Positions 41,577-51,097 are shown, counted from the first letter of the stretch. The stretch: 64,000 nt of DNA from Desulfovibrio piger (GCF_951793255.1 NZ_OX636706.1:1199001-1263000); one strand, 5' to 3'. Translations and numbers: made by a program. The notes: generated by a model not told the origin, from the letters alone.

Positions 41577-42120
41577 GAATGAGGGGGGGAAGGGAAACCT
41601 TTTTGGAAAAAGGTTCTCCCTTCCCCCCTCAAACTCCCCCTATCCTTTCCAAAAACTTTTATCAGGGAGGATGGCAGGGCAGGGGACATTGTCGGCCTGC
41701 CGCAGGCTGTCGGTCTCCGCCGTTGTTCGTGCGGGAGAGGTTTGCGGCACGGGAAAGCGATGAAAGGCCGGGAACAGGAGCATTTCCTGCTCCCGACCTT
41801 TTTGTTGCGGGCCTTAGGCTGTTGAGCGCCACGGCGCGACACGGGAAATTTTCAACTTTGTGATGGCTTCGATTTTTGGGCAGTAGCGGGGCCCTATCCG
41901 CAAGTCTTTGCTGGAAAGCGGATTCCCCTGATGCCGGACGGATGATGGCTGGCACACCATATGCCTTGTGCTCCATGTGCCCGGAGCGCGATCTGTCAGC
42001 GGCCGTCCGGTCAGCGACGGGGACCGGCCATACCGGTCAGAGCAAAAGTTTTTTCGGGGTGGGGGAGAGCACGAGAGGGGGAGGGGCAGTTTTTACCAAA
42101 AAACGCCCCTCCCCCTCTCG
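41577..42120 (+). repeat. Right copy of the ~500-bp direct repeat
   Basis: The partner of 37770-38295. It contains the same hairpins in the same order, ending in GAGGGGGAGGGGC...GCCCCTCCCCCTC (about 42076-42118). It fills the whole 586-bp gap between the autotransporter and the dehydrogenase gene; no gene is visible. The last hairpin probably terminates the minus-strand dehydrogenase transcript. Confidence 0.82.
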
Positions 42121-42145
42121 TCATCATCCCACAAAAAGTTATGGC

Positions 42146-43075
42146 CTATTTCAAGCCAAGATCGCGGAGCAGGTTGCTGACGGCCATATGGCCCATGGTG
42201 GCCACGGCGCCGCTGGTGGAGGACGAGCAGTGGGAGCCCATGACCAGATTGTCCAGGGCGTACCAGCGGGCATCCTGCGGCGGTTCCTGTTCGAAGACGT
42301 CCAGACCGGCGCCGTAGATGCGTTTCTGCTCCAGGGCCTCCAGCAGGGCGGGGCCGTCCACCAGCTCGCCGCGGGCGGTGTTGATGAGAATGGCGGTGGG
42401 CTTCATGAGGGCCAGACGCGGGGCATCCACCAGGTGGCGGGTGCTGTCGTCGAGGCTGGTGTGCAGGCTGATGAAGTCGGCTTCGCGGAAGATGCGTTCC
42501 AGATCGGCGCGCTCCACATGGTTCTCGCTGGCCCAGGCGTCGTCCCAGACGATGTCGTGGCCCAGCACCTTCATGCCGAAGCCCGCGCCGCAGCGGCGGG
42601 CCACCCGCTTGCCGATGGCGCCCAGGCCGATGATGCCCACGGTCTTGCCGTACAGGTCGATGCCGGTGATCTTGCTCCAGTCCCGTTCACGGCAGCGGCG
42701 GTCGATGAGGGCCACCTTGCGGGCCACGCCCAGCATGAGGGCCAGGGCGTAGTCGGCCACGGCCTCGCTGTTGGCGCCCACGGTGCGGGAGACCTTGATG
42801 CCGCGGGCCTCGCAAGCGGCAAGGTCGATATTGTCCAGGCCCACGCCGTACTTGGCGATGGCCCGCAGACGGGGCGCGGCGGCCAGCACCGTGGCATCGA
42901 CGGGGTCCACGCCCACGATCAGGCCGTCGCAGTCGGCCAGCTTTTCGCACATCCGGTCGGCGGAGAGGATGCCGCCGGTATCGTTGCGCACGACGTCCAG
43001 CCCCGCATTGCGGAGGATGTCGAAGAGTTCGGGATTGTTCTTGCCGAAGGATCGCGGGGTGGCGAGGACTTTCAT
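42146..43075 (-). CDS. D-2-hydroxyacid (3-phosphoglycerate-type) dehydrogenase
   Basis: A 309-residue NAD-dependent oxidoreductase. The Rossmann motif is VGIIGLGAIGKRVA near residues 145-158. Catalytic Arg lies in INTARGELVD, Glu in DVFEQEPP and His in GSHCSSST (where TPHxxxxT is usual). Length and LGVARKV / GVGLDNID blocks match short SerA-like enzymes without the ACT regulatory domain. Divergent from cysE by about 290 bp, which suggests a role in serine supply for cysteine synthesis; related enzymes act on other 2-hydroxyacids, so the substrate is not certain. No clear ribosome site beyond GGGGCTCC upstream of ATG 43075 is seen. Confidence 0.82.
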   Translation of the reverse strand: MKVLATPRSFGKNNPELFDILRNAGLDVVRNDTGGILSADRMCEKLADCDGLIVGVDPVDATVLAAAPRLRAIAKYGVGLDNIDLAACEARGIKVSRTVGANSEAVADYALALMLGVARKVALIDRRCRERDWSKITGIDLYGKTVGIIGLGAIGKRVARRCGAGFGMKVLGHDIVWDDAWASENHVERADLERIFREADFISLHTSLDDSTRHLVDAPRLALMKPTAILINTARGELVDGPALLEALEQKRIYGAGLDVFEQEPPQDARWYALDNLVMGSHCSSSTSGAVATMGHMAVSNLLRDLGLK

Positions 43076-43363
43076 GACGGGGCTCCTTGTAGGGAAAGGT
43101 GTGCGGCGGGGCAGGCGTTCCTTGCCCGCAGGATGCCCGGCGGAAAAGGGGCCGGGCAGGCCGGGGAAGAGCCGTTCATGCCCTTGTGGATGTGCTGTGC
43201 GGGCCGGGCCGTTTTTGCGCGGGCGGCAGGGGCCTGCGTCCTGAACCTAGCCCAGCAGGCGGATTTGTCAACGCCGGACGCGGTCGCGGGCAGGTGCCCG
43301 TTTTCCTTTGCCTTGCGGGCGGCTGCCGTGTACAATGCGCGAAAAAATGCAACGCAGGTGACT

Positions 43364-44275
43364 ATGAGCATTCTTCAGGACAATACTTCTTCCGCCGCCA
43401 TGGAGCGGCTGGATTCCGTGGTCGACCGTCTTTGCCATCCCGAATCCCTGGACAAGGTCTGGCATTGTTCGGCCCGCGGCATGGCCATGCCTTCCCTGGA
43501 CAGGCTGAACGAGATCATGGATCGCCTGCGGGCCGCCCTGTTCCCCGGCTATTTCGGGGCCGCGCGCGTCTGGCGGGAATCCATGCGCCATCATCTGGCC
43601 GCCAATCTGGACAGCGTCTACCGTCTGCTGGCCGAGCAGATCCAGCGCGGCATCTCCTTCTCCTGCAAGGGCGAGGGCGAAGGCTGCCAGAACTGTGAGC
43701 GCAACAGCCGCGAGCTGGCGCTGGCCTTCATGGACAAACTGCCGGACATCCGCCACAAGCTGGCCGGGGATGCCCAGGCGGGCTACGAGGGCGACCCCGC
43801 GGCCACCAGCCCCGGCGAGACCATCTTCTGCTATCCCTCCATGTACACCATGGTGCATCACCGCATCGCCCATGAGCTGTACAGCCTCAAGGTGCCGCTG
43901 ATCCCGCGCATCATCTCCGAGATGGCCCACTCCCGTACGGGCATCGACATCCATCCCGGGGCCACCATCGGCAACGACTTTTTCATCGACCACGGCACGG
44001 GCGTGGTCATCGGCGAGACCTGCATCATCGGCAACAGCTGCCGTCTTTACCAGGGCGTGACCCTGGGGGCGCTCTCCTTCCCCAAGAATGCCGACGGGAC
44101 CCTGACCAAGGGCATCCCGCGCCATCCCATCCTGGAAGACAAGGTGACGGTCTACGCGGGCGCCACCATCCTGGGCCGCGTCACCGTGGGCCGGGGCGCG
44201 GTCATCGGCGGTAACGTCTGGATCACCGACGACGTGCCTGCCGGGGCCAAGGTCACGCAGGAGCGTCCGTCATGA
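43364..44275 (+). CDS. cysE: Serine O-acetyltransferase
   Basis: A 303-residue enzyme that makes O-acetylserine from serine and acetyl-CoA, the first step of cysteine synthesis. The C-terminal half is a left-handed beta-helix of hexapeptide repeats: IDIHPGATIGNDFFIDHGTG, VVIGETCIIGNSC and LYQGVTLGALSFPK, with catalytic Asp/His in the DHGTG loop. The N-terminal 150 residues are helical and longer than in E. coli CysE, as in the SatA/EpsC-like forms of Desulfovibrio. ATG 43364 follows AGGTG. Its stop overlaps the next start (ATGA). Confidence 0.93.
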   Translation: MSILQDNTSSAAMERLDSVVDRLCHPESLDKVWHCSARGMAMPSLDRLNEIMDRLRAALFPGYFGAARVWRESMRHHLAANLDSVYRLLAEQIQRGISFSCKGEGEGCQNCERNSRELALAFMDKLPDIRHKLAGDAQAGYEGDPAATSPGETIFCYPSMYTMVHHRIAHELYSLKVPLIPRIISEMAHSRTGIDIHPGATIGNDFFIDHGTGVVIGETCIIGNSCRLYQGVTLGALSFPKNADGTLTKGIPRHPILEDKVTVYAGATILGRVTVGRGAVIGGNVWITDDVPAGAKVTQERPS

Positions 44276-44418
44276 GGCCCGTGCGCAGGGGGCGCCTTTT
44301 CCTGCCGCTGCTCCTGCTGGCGGCGGTGATGCTGGCGGCCTGCCTGAGCGGCTGCGGCACGGAGGTCAAGGCCAAGGGACAGATGATCGGCGGCGTCTCC
44401 ATGGGACGCGGCCTGTAA
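44272..44418 (+). CDS. Small lipoprotein, 48 residues
   Basis: A short gene overlapping the end of cysE by 4 bp (ATGA). The product starts with basic residues, then LFLPLLLLAAVMLAACLSGC: a lipoprotein signal with two candidate lipobox cysteines (LAAC, LSGC). The mature part is about 27 residues, ending GGVSMGRGL. It would be lipid-anchored in the envelope. Function unknown; small lipoproteins of this kind are often overlooked. Confidence 0.7.
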   Translation: MRPVRRGRLFLPLLLLAAVMLAACLSGCGTEVKAKGQMIGGVSMGRGL

Positions 44419-44434
44419 CAGCGAGGTCGGGATC

Positions 44435-45688
44435 ATGCGTACTCTGGTACAGGGTGGTCTTGTGGTGCGCCATGACGGCGTGTGCAGGGCCGATGTCTTG
44501 TTGGAGGACGAGCGTATCGTGGAAGTGGGCGAAGGCCTTTCCGCTTCCGGCGCCTGCGTGGTGGACGCCACGGACTGCTATGTGCTGCCCGGTGGGGTGG
44601 ACGCCCAGGTGCGTCCCGCCGGTGCGGGGCTGGGCGGCCTGGCCCGGGCCGCGCTTCTGGGCGGTACCACCAGCCTGGGCGTGCTGCCGCCGTGCGACGG
44701 CTCCACGCCGGTCACGGACGGCCTGCCCCTGGATGTGGTCGTGCACGCCGATGCCGCCGGTGAACTGCCGGATGCGGCGGCCTGCGCGGCCTTTCCCGCG
44801 TCGCTGCTGACGGCTGCCGACGCCTGCACGCGCCTGCGCGGTCTCAAGAGCCAGGGCATGCTGCCTCTGGCGGCCTGCGGTTTGGAGCCCGTGGTCAGGG
44901 GCATGCGTGCCCGTCTGGAAGCCGAAGGGCAGCGGGACATGCAGATCTGGCCGCAGGTCTTCCCGGCCTATGCCGAAGAAACGGCCGTGCGTCTGGCGCT
45001 GACCCTGGCCCATGCGGCGGAAAGCCCGCTGTGTCTGGGCCCGGTCTCGTCGGCACGCGCCCTGACGGCGCTTTCCGGCGGGCATGATTGCGGCCGTATC
45101 CATGCCTGCACGGCGCCGCGCTATCTGCTGCTGGATGCCGCCAGCTATGGCGAGGGGGCGGCCGAGGGCCTGAAGTATGTCTGCATGCCGCCCCTGCGGG
45201 CCCCGCGTGACGGGCGCCTGCTGTGGGAAGCCCTTGCCCGCGGCCTGCTGGATCATGTGGTCTCCGCCCATGACGAGGTCAGCTATGCCCGCAAGTGGGC
45301 CACCGGCCGGGAATCGGTCTTTGCCTGCCCGCAGGGCATGCCCGGCGTGGAGACGCGCCTGCCCCTGCTGTTCTCGGAAGGCGTGCGCAAAAGCCGCCTG
45401 ACCCTGCCGCGCTTCGTGGAGGTGGCCTGCACCACGCCTGCCGCCCTGCTGGGCCTGGGCGAACGCAAGGGCCGTCTGGAAGCCGGTTTCGACGCCGACG
45501 TGGTGGTGCTGGATCCTGTCTGCTGCCGGGAGCTGAGCGTCCGCGGCCTGCATCAGGGCGACTATACGCCCTATGAAGGCCTTGAGGTGCAGGGCTGGCC
45601 GCGCCATGTCTGGGCGCGGGGCCGCCATGTGGTCACCGAAGGTGTCTGGAGCGGCCCGGAGCAGGGCAGCACCGGCCCGGCCGCCTGA
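44435..45688 (+). CDS. Dihydropyrimidinase/dihydroorotase-like protein lacking metal ligands
   Basis: A 417-residue amidohydrolase-fold protein of the hydantoinase type. The overall order is clear: N-terminal beta sandwich (ADVLLEDERIVEVGEGL), VLPGGVDAQVR where PGGIDxHxH is expected, YVCMPPLRAPRDGRLLWEAL, HVVSAHDEVSYARKW where SDHxPF is expected, and the C-terminal KGRLEAGFDADVVVLDP. The first HxH pair and the Asp ligand are missing, so metal-dependent hydrolysis is unlikely. Start 44435 follows CGAGGTCGG. It lies between cysE and a purine permease. It may be a structural or regulatory homologue, as inactive dihydroorotase homologues are known to be. Confidence 0.75.
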   Translation: MRTLVQGGLVVRHDGVCRADVLLEDERIVEVGEGLSASGACVVDATDCYVLPGGVDAQVRPAGAGLGGLARAALLGGTTSLGVLPPCDGSTPVTDGLPLDVVVHADAAGELPDAAACAAFPASLLTAADACTRLRGLKSQGMLPLAACGLEPVVRGMRARLEAEGQRDMQIWPQVFPAYAEETAVRLALTLAHAAESPLCLGPVSSARALTALSGGHDCGRIHACTAPRYLLLDAASYGEGAAEGLKYVCMPPLRAPRDGRLLWEALARGLLDHVVSAHDEVSYARKWATGRESVFACPQGMPGVETRLPLLFSEGVRKSRLTLPRFVEVACTTPAALLGLGERKGRLEAGFDADVVVLDPVCCRELSVRGLHQGDYTPYEGLEVQGWPRHVWARGRHVVTEGVWSGPEQGSTGPAA

Positions 45689-45963
45689 GGAACGTTTTTG
45701 CCGGCGCGGCATCCCTGAGGGGGTGCCGCGCCTTTTTTGCTTTGGCGGCGCACTTGGCAGAGCGGGCCTTGCCGGGTATAAGAACGCTTCGCACCACTGT
45801 TGCGGAGCGCAGCCGGATGCCGCGCTGCCGCAGGCCAGGGAAGTATGGCCCCGGCCGGTCGGGCGCATGCCCGGGGACCGGCCCCTGGGGGCCTGTCTTT
45901 TTTGCCGGTGCGCCGGGGCCCGCACTCCCACGGCGGCGCCGCTCCGGCCCGAAAGGAGGATGT

Positions 45964-47265
45964 ATGCTGGAAAAGATTTTTGACCTCAAGGCCAACGGGA
46001 CATCGGTCCGGCAGGAATTGCGTGCCGGTCTGACAAGCTTCATGGCCATGTGCTACCTGATCTTCGTGGTGCCTTCCATGCTGGCCGATGCGGGCATGCC
46101 GCGCGAGAGCGCCGTGGCCGCCGTCATCTGGGTGACCATCGCCATCACCCTGCTCATGGGCCTGTGGGCGCGCTTCCCCGTGGGCGTGGCGCCCGGTCTG
46201 GGGATCACGGCCTTTTTTGCCTATTACGTCTGTGGCCCGGCCGGCTACAGCTGGCAGACGGGCCTGGGCGCCGTCTTCATCTCCGGCGTGTTCTTCATGC
46301 TGCTGACCGTGACCCGCGTGCGGCAAATGATCATCGACGCCGTGCCCATGGACCTGAAATACGCCATTGTGGTCGGCATCGGGGCCTTCATCGCCTTCAT
46401 CGGCCTCAAGAACTGCGGCATCGTGGTGGCGGACCCCTCCACCTTCGTCACCCTGGGGCCCCTGACCAAGCCCGAAGCCCTGCTGGCCCTGGGCGGCCTG
46501 GCCCTGATGGCCATGCTCATGTGCCTGCGGGTGCCCGGCTCCATGATCATCGGCATCCTGACCGTCACCGTGGCCGGTGTGTTCTGCGGCGTGACCGCCA
46601 TGCCGGAGCAGGCCTTTTCCGGCTTCAGCCTGCCCCTGCCCACCGAGACCTTCATGCAGATGGACCTCAAGGGCGCTCTGCATCACGGCCTGATCTCCAT
46701 CATCTTCACCCTGACCATGGTGGACCTGTTCGACAACATGGGCGTGCTCATCGGCCTGGCGCGCAAGGCCGGCTTCATGGATGAGGATGGCCACATCCGC
46801 CATCTGGACAGGGCCCTGGTGACCGACTCCATCGGTACCATGTGCAGCGCCGTGCTGGGCGCCACCACGGCCACGTCCTATCTGGAATGCGCCGCCGGTG
46901 TGGCCGAAGGCGGCCGTACCGGCCTGACGGCCGTGACCATCGCGGGCCTGTTCCTGCTGGCCCTGTTCTTCACGCCGCTGGTGGCCATGGTGCCCGCTTA
47001 TGCCACGGCCCCCGTGCTGGTGCTGGTGGGCGCCCTGATGATGCAGGAAGTGGTGCAGATCAAGTTCCGCGATCTGAGCGTGGCCATCCCGGCCTTCCTG
47101 ACCATCATCGCCATGCCCCTGACCTTCAATATCGCTACGGGCTTCGGCTTCGGTTTCATCAGCTTCGTGGTGCTGCGCGTCCTGACCGGGCGCTGGCGCG
47201 AGGTGAGCCCCATCATGTACATTGTTGCCATCTGCTTTGCCGCCAACTTTGCGTTGCGCGGCTAG
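45964..47265 (+). CDS. AzgA-type adenine/guanine/hypoxanthine permease
   Basis: A 433-residue inner-membrane nucleobase transporter of the NCS2/AzgA group with 12-14 helices. Signatures: RAGLTSFMAMCYLIFVVPSM in helix 1, GLWARFPVGVAPGLGITAFFAY and FTLTMVDLFDNMGVLIGLARK near the middle; the AzgA-specific TSYLECAAGVAEGGRTGLTA block follows. AAAGGAGG 4-5 bp before ATG 45964 gives the start, with no basis for the longer open frame upstream. It imports purine bases with protons. The hydantoinase-like gene upstream suggests a nucleobase-related unit. Confidence 0.9.
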   Translation: MLEKIFDLKANGTSVRQELRAGLTSFMAMCYLIFVVPSMLADAGMPRESAVAAVIWVTIAITLLMGLWARFPVGVAPGLGITAFFAYYVCGPAGYSWQTGLGAVFISGVFFMLLTVTRVRQMIIDAVPMDLKYAIVVGIGAFIAFIGLKNCGIVVADPSTFVTLGPLTKPEALLALGGLALMAMLMCLRVPGSMIIGILTVTVAGVFCGVTAMPEQAFSGFSLPLPTETFMQMDLKGALHHGLISIIFTLTMVDLFDNMGVLIGLARKAGFMDEDGHIRHLDRALVTDSIGTMCSAVLGATTATSYLECAAGVAEGGRTGLTAVTIAGLFLLALFFTPLVAMVPAYATAPVLVLVGALMMQEVVQIKFRDLSVAIPAFLTIIAMPLTFNIATGFGFGFISFVVLRVLTGRWREVSPIMYIVAICFAANFALRG

Positions 47266-47308
47266 CAGGGCTGGACCATATCAACTCTCAAAGGATCAAG
47301 GCGGAATT

Positions 47309-48688
47309 ATGTCTGGTAACACACAGCGTGAGATGCTGGGAAGCCGTCTGGGCTTCTTGCTGCTTTCGGCGGGCTGCGCCATCGGCCTCGGGAACGTCTG
47401 GCGTTTCCCCTACATCACCGGCGCGTATGGTGGCGCCATCTTCGTGGGTATCTATCTGCTCTGCCTGTTCGCTGTGGTGCCTACCATGATCATGGAATTC
47501 GCCGTGGGCCGTGCCGCCCGCCGCAATATGGGCCTGGCCTTCCACATCCTTGAGCCCAAGGGCAGCAAGTGGCACTGGGGCGGCAAGGTGGCCCTTATCG
47601 GCAGCTACCTGCTGATGATGTTCTACACCACGGTCACGGGCTGGATGCTCTATTACTGCTGGTACATGGCCAGCGGCGCCCTGAGCGGCCTGGATGCCGC
47701 CGGTGTGGGCAAGTTCTTCGGCGCCACCCTGGGCGACCCCGTGGCCCAGGTGGTGGGCATGACCCTGGTGGTGCTCATGGGCTGCGGCGTGTGCGCCATG
47801 GGCGTGCAGAAGGGCGTGGAGCGCGTGGTCAAGCTGATGATGCTGGGCCTGCTCTTCATCCTCATGGCCCTGGTCATCCGCTCCCTGACCCTGCCCGGCG
47901 CCGAGGCGGGCGTGTCCTTCTACCTGTCGCCCGATCCCTCCAAGCTGGAGAAGACCGGCCTGTTCCCGGTCATCAACGCGGCCATGAACCAGGCTTTCTT
48001 CACCCTGTCCGTGGGCATCGGCGCCATGTGCATCTTCGGCAGCTACCAGGGCAAGGACCGTTCCCTGACCGGTGAGGCCATGTGGATCATGGGCCTGGAT
48101 ACCTTCGTCGCCCTGATGGCCGGCCTGATCATCTTCCCGGCCTGTTTCGCCTTTGGCGTGGAGCCCGGCTCCGGTCCCGGCCTGGTCTTCGTGACCCTGC
48201 CCAACATCTTCAACGTCATGGCCGGCGGCCAGCTGTGGGGCACGCTGTTCTTCATATTCATGAGCTTCGCGGCCCTCTCCACGGTCATCGCCGTGTTCGA
48301 GAACATCATCTCCTACAGCGCCGACGTGTGGGGCATGGAACGCCGCCGCGCCACCTGGCTGCATGCCGTGGGCATCTGGGTCTGCTCGCTGCCCTGCGCC
48401 CTGGGCTTCAACCTGCTGGCCGATTTCCAGCCCCTGGGCGCCGGCACCTGCGTGCTGGATCTGGAAGACTTCCTCATCAGCAACAACATCCTGCCCCTGG
48501 GCGGCCTGTTCTTCCTGCTCTTCTGCTGCCTGCGCCGCGGCTGGGGCTGGGACAACTTCATCGCCGAAGTGGACCAGGGCGTGGGCATGAAGTTCCCCCG
48601 CTGGCTGCGCGGCTATGTGACCTACGTCCTGCCCTGTCTGATCATCTTCGTGTTCGTCATGGGCTACGTGGACAAGTTCTGGAAGTAG
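47309..48688 (+). CDS. Sodium:neurotransmitter-type symporter (NSS), copy 1
   Basis: A 459-residue inner-membrane Na+-coupled transporter of the LeuT/NSS family with about 11-12 helices. The helix 1 signature is SRLGFLLLSAGCAIGLGNVWRFP split around the unwound AIGLGN region, followed by GGAIFVGIYLLCLF and the helix 6 block FFTLSVGIGAMCIFGSY. Such proteins import amino acids (tryptophan, tyrosine, leucine, alanine). The start at 47309 follows AAGGCGGAATT. It follows the purine permease by 43 bp, so they may share a transcript. A second copy lies 330 bp downstream. Confidence 0.9.
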   Translation: MSGNTQREMLGSRLGFLLLSAGCAIGLGNVWRFPYITGAYGGAIFVGIYLLCLFAVVPTMIMEFAVGRAARRNMGLAFHILEPKGSKWHWGGKVALIGSYLLMMFYTTVTGWMLYYCWYMASGALSGLDAAGVGKFFGATLGDPVAQVVGMTLVVLMGCGVCAMGVQKGVERVVKLMMLGLLFILMALVIRSLTLPGAEAGVSFYLSPDPSKLEKTGLFPVINAAMNQAFFTLSVGIGAMCIFGSYQGKDRSLTGEAMWIMGLDTFVALMAGLIIFPACFAFGVEPGSGPGLVFVTLPNIFNVMAGGQLWGTLFFIFMSFAALSTVIAVFENIISYSADVWGMERRRATWLHAVGIWVCSLPCALGFNLLADFQPLGAGTCVLDLEDFLISNNILPLGGLFFLLFCCLRRGWGWDNFIAEVDQGVGMKFPRWLRGYVTYVLPCLIIFVFVMGYVDKFWK

Positions 48689-49017
48689 GCGGGCCCGGCG
48701 GTCCGCAAGGGCCGCTCCCGCTGTCGGGACCGTTCCCCGCGCCGCATGGCGGCCTCCGGGGGGCGGTCCTGTCATGCACGGCCCGGAGCATGAGAGCTCC
48801 GGCCGCATCCACGGATCTTAGGCCGTCCGCGGGACGGCATCATCATGTCCTGCTCCCGGAAGATGACCCGGGCAGCGTCCCCGCAGCAGCCTGACGGCTG
48901 CACGCCTCCGGCCGGGGGCGGCGCGGACCGCAAAGGGCAGGGCGCCGGGCAGAGGCCTCCGGCTCTCTTCCCGTGCACAACGACACATGCCGACCCAGCG
49001 GCCGGCAGGGAGGTTTC
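48689..49017. other. Gene-free GC-rich gap between the two symporters
   Basis: It contains several GC-rich inverted repeats (for example CTCCGGCCG and CGGCATC elements) but no T-run terminator and no coding frame with a ribosome site. It may hold the second symporter's promoter; I cannot point to one. Confidence 0.4.
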
Positions 49018-50391
49018 ATGTCTCAGTCCAGAGAGATGCTGGGCAGCCGTCTGGGCTTTCTGCTGCTTTCGGCGGGCTGCGCCATCGGGCTGGGGAACGT
49101 CTGGCGCTTCCCCTATATCACCGGTGCTTACGGCGGCGCGGTCTTCGTGGGCGTCTACCTGCTCTGCCTGCTGGCCGTCCTGCCGGTGATGATCATGGAA
49201 TTCGCCGTGGGCCGTGCGTCCCGCAGCAACATGGGGCGGGCCCTGAAGGTCCTGCCGCCCGAGGGCACGCGCTGGCACATCTTCAGCAAGATCCCCCTGT
49301 GGGGCAGCTACCTGCTCTCCATGTTCTACACCACGGTCACCGGCTGGATGCTGGCCTATTGCTGGCACAGCTTTTCCGGCAACCTTTCCGGTCTGGACAC
49401 CGCGGGCGTGGCGTCCTTTTTCGGCAGCACCCTGGCCAGCCCCTTCGAACAGGTGCTGGGCATGACCATCGTGGTGGGCGTGGGCTGCCTGGTCTGCGCC
49501 ATGGGCGTGCAGAAGGGCGTGGAGCGCGTGGTCAAGGTCATCATGGTGGGCCTGCTGGCCATCCTGGTGCTGCTGGTGGTCCGCAGCCTGACCCTGCCCG
49601 GTGCGGGCGCGGGCGTGAGCTTCTATCTGGCCCCGGACGTGGAGAAGATGCAGAGCGTGGGCTGGTACGCCGTGCTCAATGCGGCCATGACCCAGGCCTT
49701 CTTCACCCTGTCGGTGGGCATCGGCAACATGACCATTTTCGGCAGCTACCAGAGCAAGGACCGCTCCCTGACCGGTGAGGCCCTGTGGATCATGAGCCTG
49801 GACACCTTCGTGGCCATCATGGCGGGCCTGATCATCTTCCCGGCCTGTTTCGCCTTCAGCGTGGCGCCCAACAGCGGCCCGGGCCTGATCTTCATCACCC
49901 TGCCCAACATCTTCAACGCCATGGACGGCGGCATCCTCTGGGGCACGCTCTTCTTCGTGTTCATGAGCTGCGCGGCGCTCTCCACGGTCATCGGCGTGTT
50001 CGAGAACATCATCTCCTACAGCGTGGACGTCAGCGGCATGCCGCGTCGCCGGGCCTGCGCCGTGCATTTCGTCTGTCTGTGGCTGGCCTCGCTGCCCTGT
50101 GCGCTGGGCTTCAACCTGCTGGCCGACTTCCAGCCTCTGGGCCCCGGCACCTGCGTGCTGGATCTGGAAGACTTCCTGCTCAGCAACAACCTGTTGCCCT
50201 TCGGCTGCCTGCTCTTCCTGCTTTTCTGCAGCTGGCGGCGCGGCTGGGGCTGGGACAACTTCGTGGCCGAGGTCAACCAGGGCCAGGGGGTGCGCTTCCC
50301 GCGCTTCATGAAGTATTATCTGCGTTACGGCCTGCCCTGCATCATCCTGCTGGTCTTCGTCATGGGCTACGTGGACAAGTTCGGCAAATAA
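49018..50391 (+). CDS. Sodium:neurotransmitter-type symporter (NSS), copy 2
   Basis: A 457-residue paralogue of the preceding symporter; most helices align without gaps (REMLGSRLGFLLLSAGCAIG, then LGNVWRFPYITGAYGGA; GVQKGVERVVK; VLDLEDFL(I/L)SNN). GGGAGG before ATG 49018 sets the start. The differences cluster in loops and in helices 3 and 8, so the pair may have split substrates after a tandem duplication. Na+-coupled amino acid import is inferred from the family. It is followed after 85 bp by lepB. Confidence 0.9.
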   Translation: MSQSREMLGSRLGFLLLSAGCAIGLGNVWRFPYITGAYGGAVFVGVYLLCLLAVLPVMIMEFAVGRASRSNMGRALKVLPPEGTRWHIFSKIPLWGSYLLSMFYTTVTGWMLAYCWHSFSGNLSGLDTAGVASFFGSTLASPFEQVLGMTIVVGVGCLVCAMGVQKGVERVVKVIMVGLLAILVLLVVRSLTLPGAGAGVSFYLAPDVEKMQSVGWYAVLNAAMTQAFFTLSVGIGNMTIFGSYQSKDRSLTGEALWIMSLDTFVAIMAGLIIFPACFAFSVAPNSGPGLIFITLPNIFNAMDGGILWGTLFFVFMSCAALSTVIGVFENIISYSVDVSGMPRRRACAVHFVCLWLASLPCALGFNLLADFQPLGPGTCVLDLEDFLLSNNLLPFGCLLFLLFCSWRRGWGWDNFVAEVNQGQGVRFPRFMKYYLRYGLPCIILLVFVMGYVDKFGK

Positions 50392-50476
50392 TCTCCGGGT
50401 ACTTGCCCTCGGCGCCGTGCCGGGGCATAGTGCAAGGGCCGCACGCTTGGGCGGCAATCCCGAAAAAGGAAGATCC

Positions 50477-51097
50477 ATGAGTACTCTGCTGCAGAAATCC
50501 TCCAAGAAATCGCTGATCCGTGAATACGGCGAAGCCCTGCTGGTGGCGCTGGTCCTGGCGTTCGTCATCAGGACCTTCGTGGTCCAGGCCTACAAGATCC
50601 CCTCGGAATCCATGGTCGAGACCCTGCTGGTGGGCGACCACCTGCTGGCCAGCAAGTTCGCCTACGGCATCAAGATCCCCTTCACCCACAGCTACATCTA
50701 CCGTGGCGATGATCCCGCCTACGGTGACATCATCATCTTCGAATACCCCAACGATCCCTCGGTGGACTACATCAAGCGCGTCATCGGCCTGCCCGGCGAC
50801 GTCATCACCGTGCGTGACAAGCGCCTTTACCGCAACGGCATGCCCGTGGAAGAAAAGTACATCCGCTACGAGCAGCCCAACATCATCGAGCCCATCCGCG
50901 ACAACTTCGGGCCCGTGACCGTGCCGCCGGACAAGTACTTTGTCATGGGCGACAACCGCGACAATTCGCTGGACTCCCGCTTCTGGGGCTTTGTGGATCG
51001 CGGTGCCATCCAGGCCAAGGCCTGGCGCATCTACTGGTCCTGGGACGACAAGGACAACAGCCCGCGCTGGAGCCGTATCGGCAAGGCCGTCCGCTAG
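50477..51097 (+). CDS. lepB: Signal peptidase I
   Basis: A 206-residue membrane-anchored serine peptidase that removes signal peptides on the outer face of the inner membrane. One N-terminal transmembrane helix (LLVALVLAFVIRTFVVQAYK) leads to the nucleophile Ser in KIPSESM; the general-base Lys is in DYIKRVIGLPGD; GDNRDNSLDSRFWG is box E. The start follows AAAGGAAG. The gene is short, with a single membrane anchor as in Gram-positive and deltaproteobacterial forms. It stands between the symporters and comM. Confidence 0.95.
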   Translation: MSTLLQKSSKKSLIREYGEALLVALVLAFVIRTFVVQAYKIPSESMVETLLVGDHLLASKFAYGIKIPFTHSYIYRGDDPAYGDIIIFEYPNDPSVDYIKRVIGLPGDVITVRDKRLYRNGMPVEEKYIRYEQPNIIEPIRDNFGPVTVPPDKYFVMGDNRDNSLDSRFWGFVDRGAIQAKAWRIYWSWDDKDNSPRWSRIGKAVR

